Shown here: positions 6,231 to 7,806 of the stretch, piece after piece
Layout: each line of letters begins with the position of its first letter
Position numbering within the stretch: the first letter of the stretch is position 1
Source: Spirochaetaceae bacterium
GTDB lineage: Bacteria; Spirochaetota; Spirochaetia; DSM-27196; Salinispiraceae
Direction: 5' to 3'
Assembly: GCA_007129335.1 (NCBI GenBank)
Contig: SKVS01000177.1
Coordinates: 1 to 7,806, forward strand
Length of the DNA stretch: 7,806 bases
Made by a program: the position numbers and the translations under genes
The notes under the pieces: model-generated
Told to the model about the DNA's origin: nothing
Database searches by the model: none
Seen by the model: the letters and a program-made list of their open reading frames with translations, nothing else

Positions 6231-7521
6231 AGTCTTCGTAACCAAAAGTCTTTATTATCCTTGTTTGGCCTGTTCTACTGTCGTGTACCCCAAGTCCAGG
6301 AAGGGGAATACCGTTGAATGTGGTGGTTTTAACCATGGTGTAATGGGCCATGTCGTCGAAAATAATGGTAGAACCGGTATTCAGTTCTGTCTGGAAAGCA
6401 TAATCACCAATGACGTCCCCTGCCAAACAGGTTTGCCCTCCCAGGCGATACACATGCTTTGGTAAATCGGTCTCCCGGTTGACCGTTTTTATTTCCCTGC
6501 CTCCCCAAACCAGGGGTGTGTACGGCATTTCCAGGGTATCGGGCATGTGGCAGGTAGCCGAGGTGTCCAATATTCCTATGGGAACCTTATTTTGGTGTAT
6601 GTCCACCACGGTTGTCAGGAGAATTCCCGTATGAATTGCTACGGCTTCCCCGGGTTCAAGGTAAATTTTTAGCTGGAAATCCCTGATTGCCTGTTTTATT
6701 GTGGCAATGAGCAGGGCCCGGTTATAGTCGGGCTTGGTTATATGATGACCGCCTCCCATATTGAGCCAGGTTATTCCTGGTAATGCCAGAACATCGGACC
6801 AGTTCTTTTTTACCGCTTCGTAGGTTCTTGCCAGAGGTTCGGAGCCCTGTTCACAGAGGGTGTGAAAGTGAATACCCGATATTCCTGTTAGCAATTGCTC
6901 AGCAGTTATTCCTCTTTTCCCGGCTTCATCCAGTTCCCTGTTCCATTGACCGCGGGTAATGCCCAGGCGGCTGAATGGAGCACAGGGATCGTAAATCGGC
7001 ACAGTGCCTTCGCTGTGTTCCGGATTAATGCGAATACCAAACTCCAGCTGGCTGCGTCCTGTTCTGGAACGCATTTCCCGTTGTTCCTTTTGTGCTTTTA
7101 GACAGGTTTTCTGGAATTTTTCCCATTGGTGGAGATTGTTGAACACAATGTGGTCAGAGATTTGAAGAAGTTCTGCCAGCTCACCATCCTTGTATGCCGG
7201 TGCAAAGGTATGTACTTCCTTGTTGATTTTTTCCCTGGCCAGTCGGGCTTCGTGGATGCCGCTGGCGCAGGCCCCCGAAAGACTCTCGCGGATCTGATCG
7301 AAGACCTCAAAGAAAGAAAATGCTTTCAGGGCAGCAAGAATTGTTGCTCCGCTGTCCTTTGCAACCTGGGCAAGAATGTCCAGATTATACTGAATTGCTG
7401 CACGGTCAACGATAAAGCAGGGTGAGGGAAGGTTCTCCGGGTGGAATTGCTGAAAATACGGCCTTTCGGGGCTTATTCCCAGAGTTTCTGGAGACGGGGG
7501 TGTTATTCTGCTGGTGTCCAT
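6211..7521 (-). CDS. nspC: Carboxy(nor)spermidine decarboxylase
   Basis: Pyridoxal-phosphate enzyme of the alanine racemase/ornithine decarboxylase fold (type III). It removes CO2 from carboxyspermidine (or carboxynorspermidine) to give spermidine (or norspermidine), and is cytosolic and probably dimeric. The 436-residue product shows LPSPCFIVD near residues 31-39, the PLP lysine in ALKAFS (K66), SGIHEA (88-92), FGIRINPEHSEG (161-172), YDPCAPFSRLGI, GIHFHTLCEQ (216-225), the phosphate-binding NMGGGHH (254-260), YLEPGEA (287-293), DTSATCHMPDTLEMPY, GGQTCLAGDVIGDY with the likely active-site cysteine C365, and FDDMAHYTMVKTTTFNG near the C-terminus. These segments identify this family rather than diaminopimelate or arginine decarboxylase. 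Family members I know of are nearer 370-400 residues; the excess is the N-terminal leader and possibly a charged segment around 140-160. The substrate, putrescine- or diaminopropane-derived, cannot be read from sequence; the neighbouring agmatinase favours putrescine. Confidence 0.95.
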   Translation of the reverse strand: MDTSRITPPSPETLGISPERPYFQQFHPENLPSPCFIVDRAAIQYNLDILAQVAKDSGATILAALKAFSFFEVFDQIRESLSGACASGIHEARLAREKINKEVHTFAPAYKDGELAELLQISDHIVFNNLHQWEKFQKTCLKAQKEQREMRSRTGRSQLEFGIRINPEHSEGTVPIYDPCAPFSRLGITRGQWNRELDEAGKRGITAEQLLTGISGIHFHTLCEQGSEPLARTYEAVKKNWSDVLALPGITWLNMGGGHHITKPDYNRALLIATIKQAIRDFQLKIYLEPGEAVAIHTGILLTTVVDIHQNKVPIGILDTSATCHMPDTLEMPYTPLVWGGREIKTVNRETDLPKHVYRLGGQTCLAGDVIGDYAFQTELNTGSTIIFDDMAHYTMVKTTTFNGIPLPGLGVHDSRTGQTRIIKTFGYEDFEQRLS

Positions 7522-7534
7522 GGGTTTTTAATTT

Positions 7535-7539
7535 CTCCT
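7535..7539 (-). promoter_or_regulatory. Ribosome binding site of nspC
   Basis: AGGAG on the minus strand ends 13 bases before the ATG at 7521-7519, with an A/T-rich spacer. It lies in the 22-base gap after the dehydrogenase stop codon. It decides the start of nspC: this ATG gives an N-terminal extension of about 28 residues ahead of the conserved PSPCFIVD segment, and no internal ATG lies close to that segment. Confidence 0.6.
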
Positions 7540-7543
7540 GAAC

Positions 7544-7806
7544 CTATACCTGGGCCGGGTCCTGAACCTGCCAGGGGAGACCGTATTTGTTTAAATCTTC
7601 CATGAAGGGATCAGGATCAAATTGCTCAACATTCCAGACACCTGGCTTCAGCCATTTTTCTTCCAGCATCATTTTGGCACCAATCATAGCCGGTACGCCG
7701 GTAGTGTAACTTATGGCCTGACTGCCCACCTCGTTGTACGCATCTTCGTGGCTGCAAATGTTATACACATAGGTTTTTTTCTGTATGCCGTCTTTCTGTC
7801 CCTGGA
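7544..7806 (-). CDS. Carboxy(nor)spermidine dehydrogenase (saccharopine dehydrogenase-like), C-terminal part
   Basis: Partial gene. The reading frame is open at the right window edge and ends at TAG 7546-7544, giving 86 complete C-terminal residues. The enzyme reductively condenses putrescine (or diaminopropane) with aspartate semialdehyde, using NADPH, to form carboxyspermidine (or carboxynorspermidine) in the cytoplasm. The evidence is the family's very conserved tail: YNICSHEDAYNEVGSQ, then AISYTTGVPAMIGAKMM, then a W..PGVWNVEQFDPDPFM stretch and a NKYGLPW end. Ordinary lysine-pathway saccharopine dehydrogenases lack this tail, and the decarboxylase for its product lies 22 bases downstream. 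The nearby agmatinase makes putrescine the likelier amine, hence spermidine as end product. The N-terminal Rossmann fold is outside the window. A GTG at 7768-7766 lies inside the frame, but the reading frame continues upstream of it with family-like sequence, so it is not the start. Confidence 0.92.
   Translation of the reverse strand, partial: QGQKDGIQKKTYVYNICSHEDAYNEVGSQAISYTTGVPAMIGAKMMLEEKWLKPGVWNVEQFDPDPFMEDLNKYGLPWQVQDPAQV

Noticed and set aside
6211..7521. Diaminopimelate decarboxylase (lysA) reading of nspC
   Set aside because: The GGQTCLAGDVIGDY, DTSATCHMPDTLEMPY and FDDMAHYTMVKTTTFNG segments are typical of carboxy(nor)spermidine decarboxylase, and the neighbour is its partner dehydrogenase.
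7544..7768. Separate 74-codon gene starting at GTG 7768
   Set aside because: The same frame continues to the window edge, and its sequence is the conserved C-terminus of a much longer dehydrogenase.

Overview
The window is a compact, single-direction stretch of bacterial chromosome. Every gene I accept lies on the minus strand, so transcription runs from high to low coordinates. Eight genes are present, and the two outermost run off the window edges. Neighbours overlap or lie 15 to 86 bases apart, and no gap exceeds 86 bases. By eye the base composition is close to half G+C. Shine-Dalgarno sites, ATG starts and ATGA overlaps are of ordinary bacterial type. I saw no tRNA, rRNA, insertion sequence or CRISPR array. 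The mix of a carboxyspermidine-type polyamine pathway, an HDOD protein and envelope-associated signalling genes suggests a Gram-negative bacterium. A free-living spirochaete is my guess, but nothing here proves the phylum.

Right end (7806 to 5183), polyamine synthesis. The C-terminus of a carboxy(nor)spermidine dehydrogenase is followed by carboxy(nor)spermidine decarboxylase (nspC) and an agmatinase-type ureohydrolase (speB). Together they would convert agmatine to putrescine and urea, condense putrescine with aspartate semialdehyde, and decarboxylate the product to spermidine without S-adenosylmethionine. A good extended -10 promoter sits at the end of nspC and could drive speB and everything after it separately. 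A 297-residue protein of unknown family (5186 to 4293) overlaps speB by four bases and is probably translationally coupled to it.

Middle (4206 to 3328), an HDOD-domain protein. This is a non-enzymatic relative of HD phosphohydrolases found in signalling and motility control. It follows the largest gap in the cluster, 86 bases.

Left end (3312 to 1), a three-gene unit with overlapping reading frames. First is a membrane protein with two transmembrane segments, a coiled coil, a GAF domain and a degenerate GGDEF domain. Second is a small helical protein. Third is a GT-B/GT4-type glycosyltransferase-like protein that runs into a membrane segment at the window edge. The order and architecture resemble pelD-pelE-pelF of the Pel exopolysaccharide inner-membrane complex. 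The c-di-GMP I-site, the GGDEF active site and the GT4 catalytic motif all look eroded. This is the most interesting part of the window: a divergent, possibly regulatory Pel-like complex encoded directly downstream of spermidine synthesis. The family assignment rests on gene order, domain layout and remembered motifs, not on a database search.
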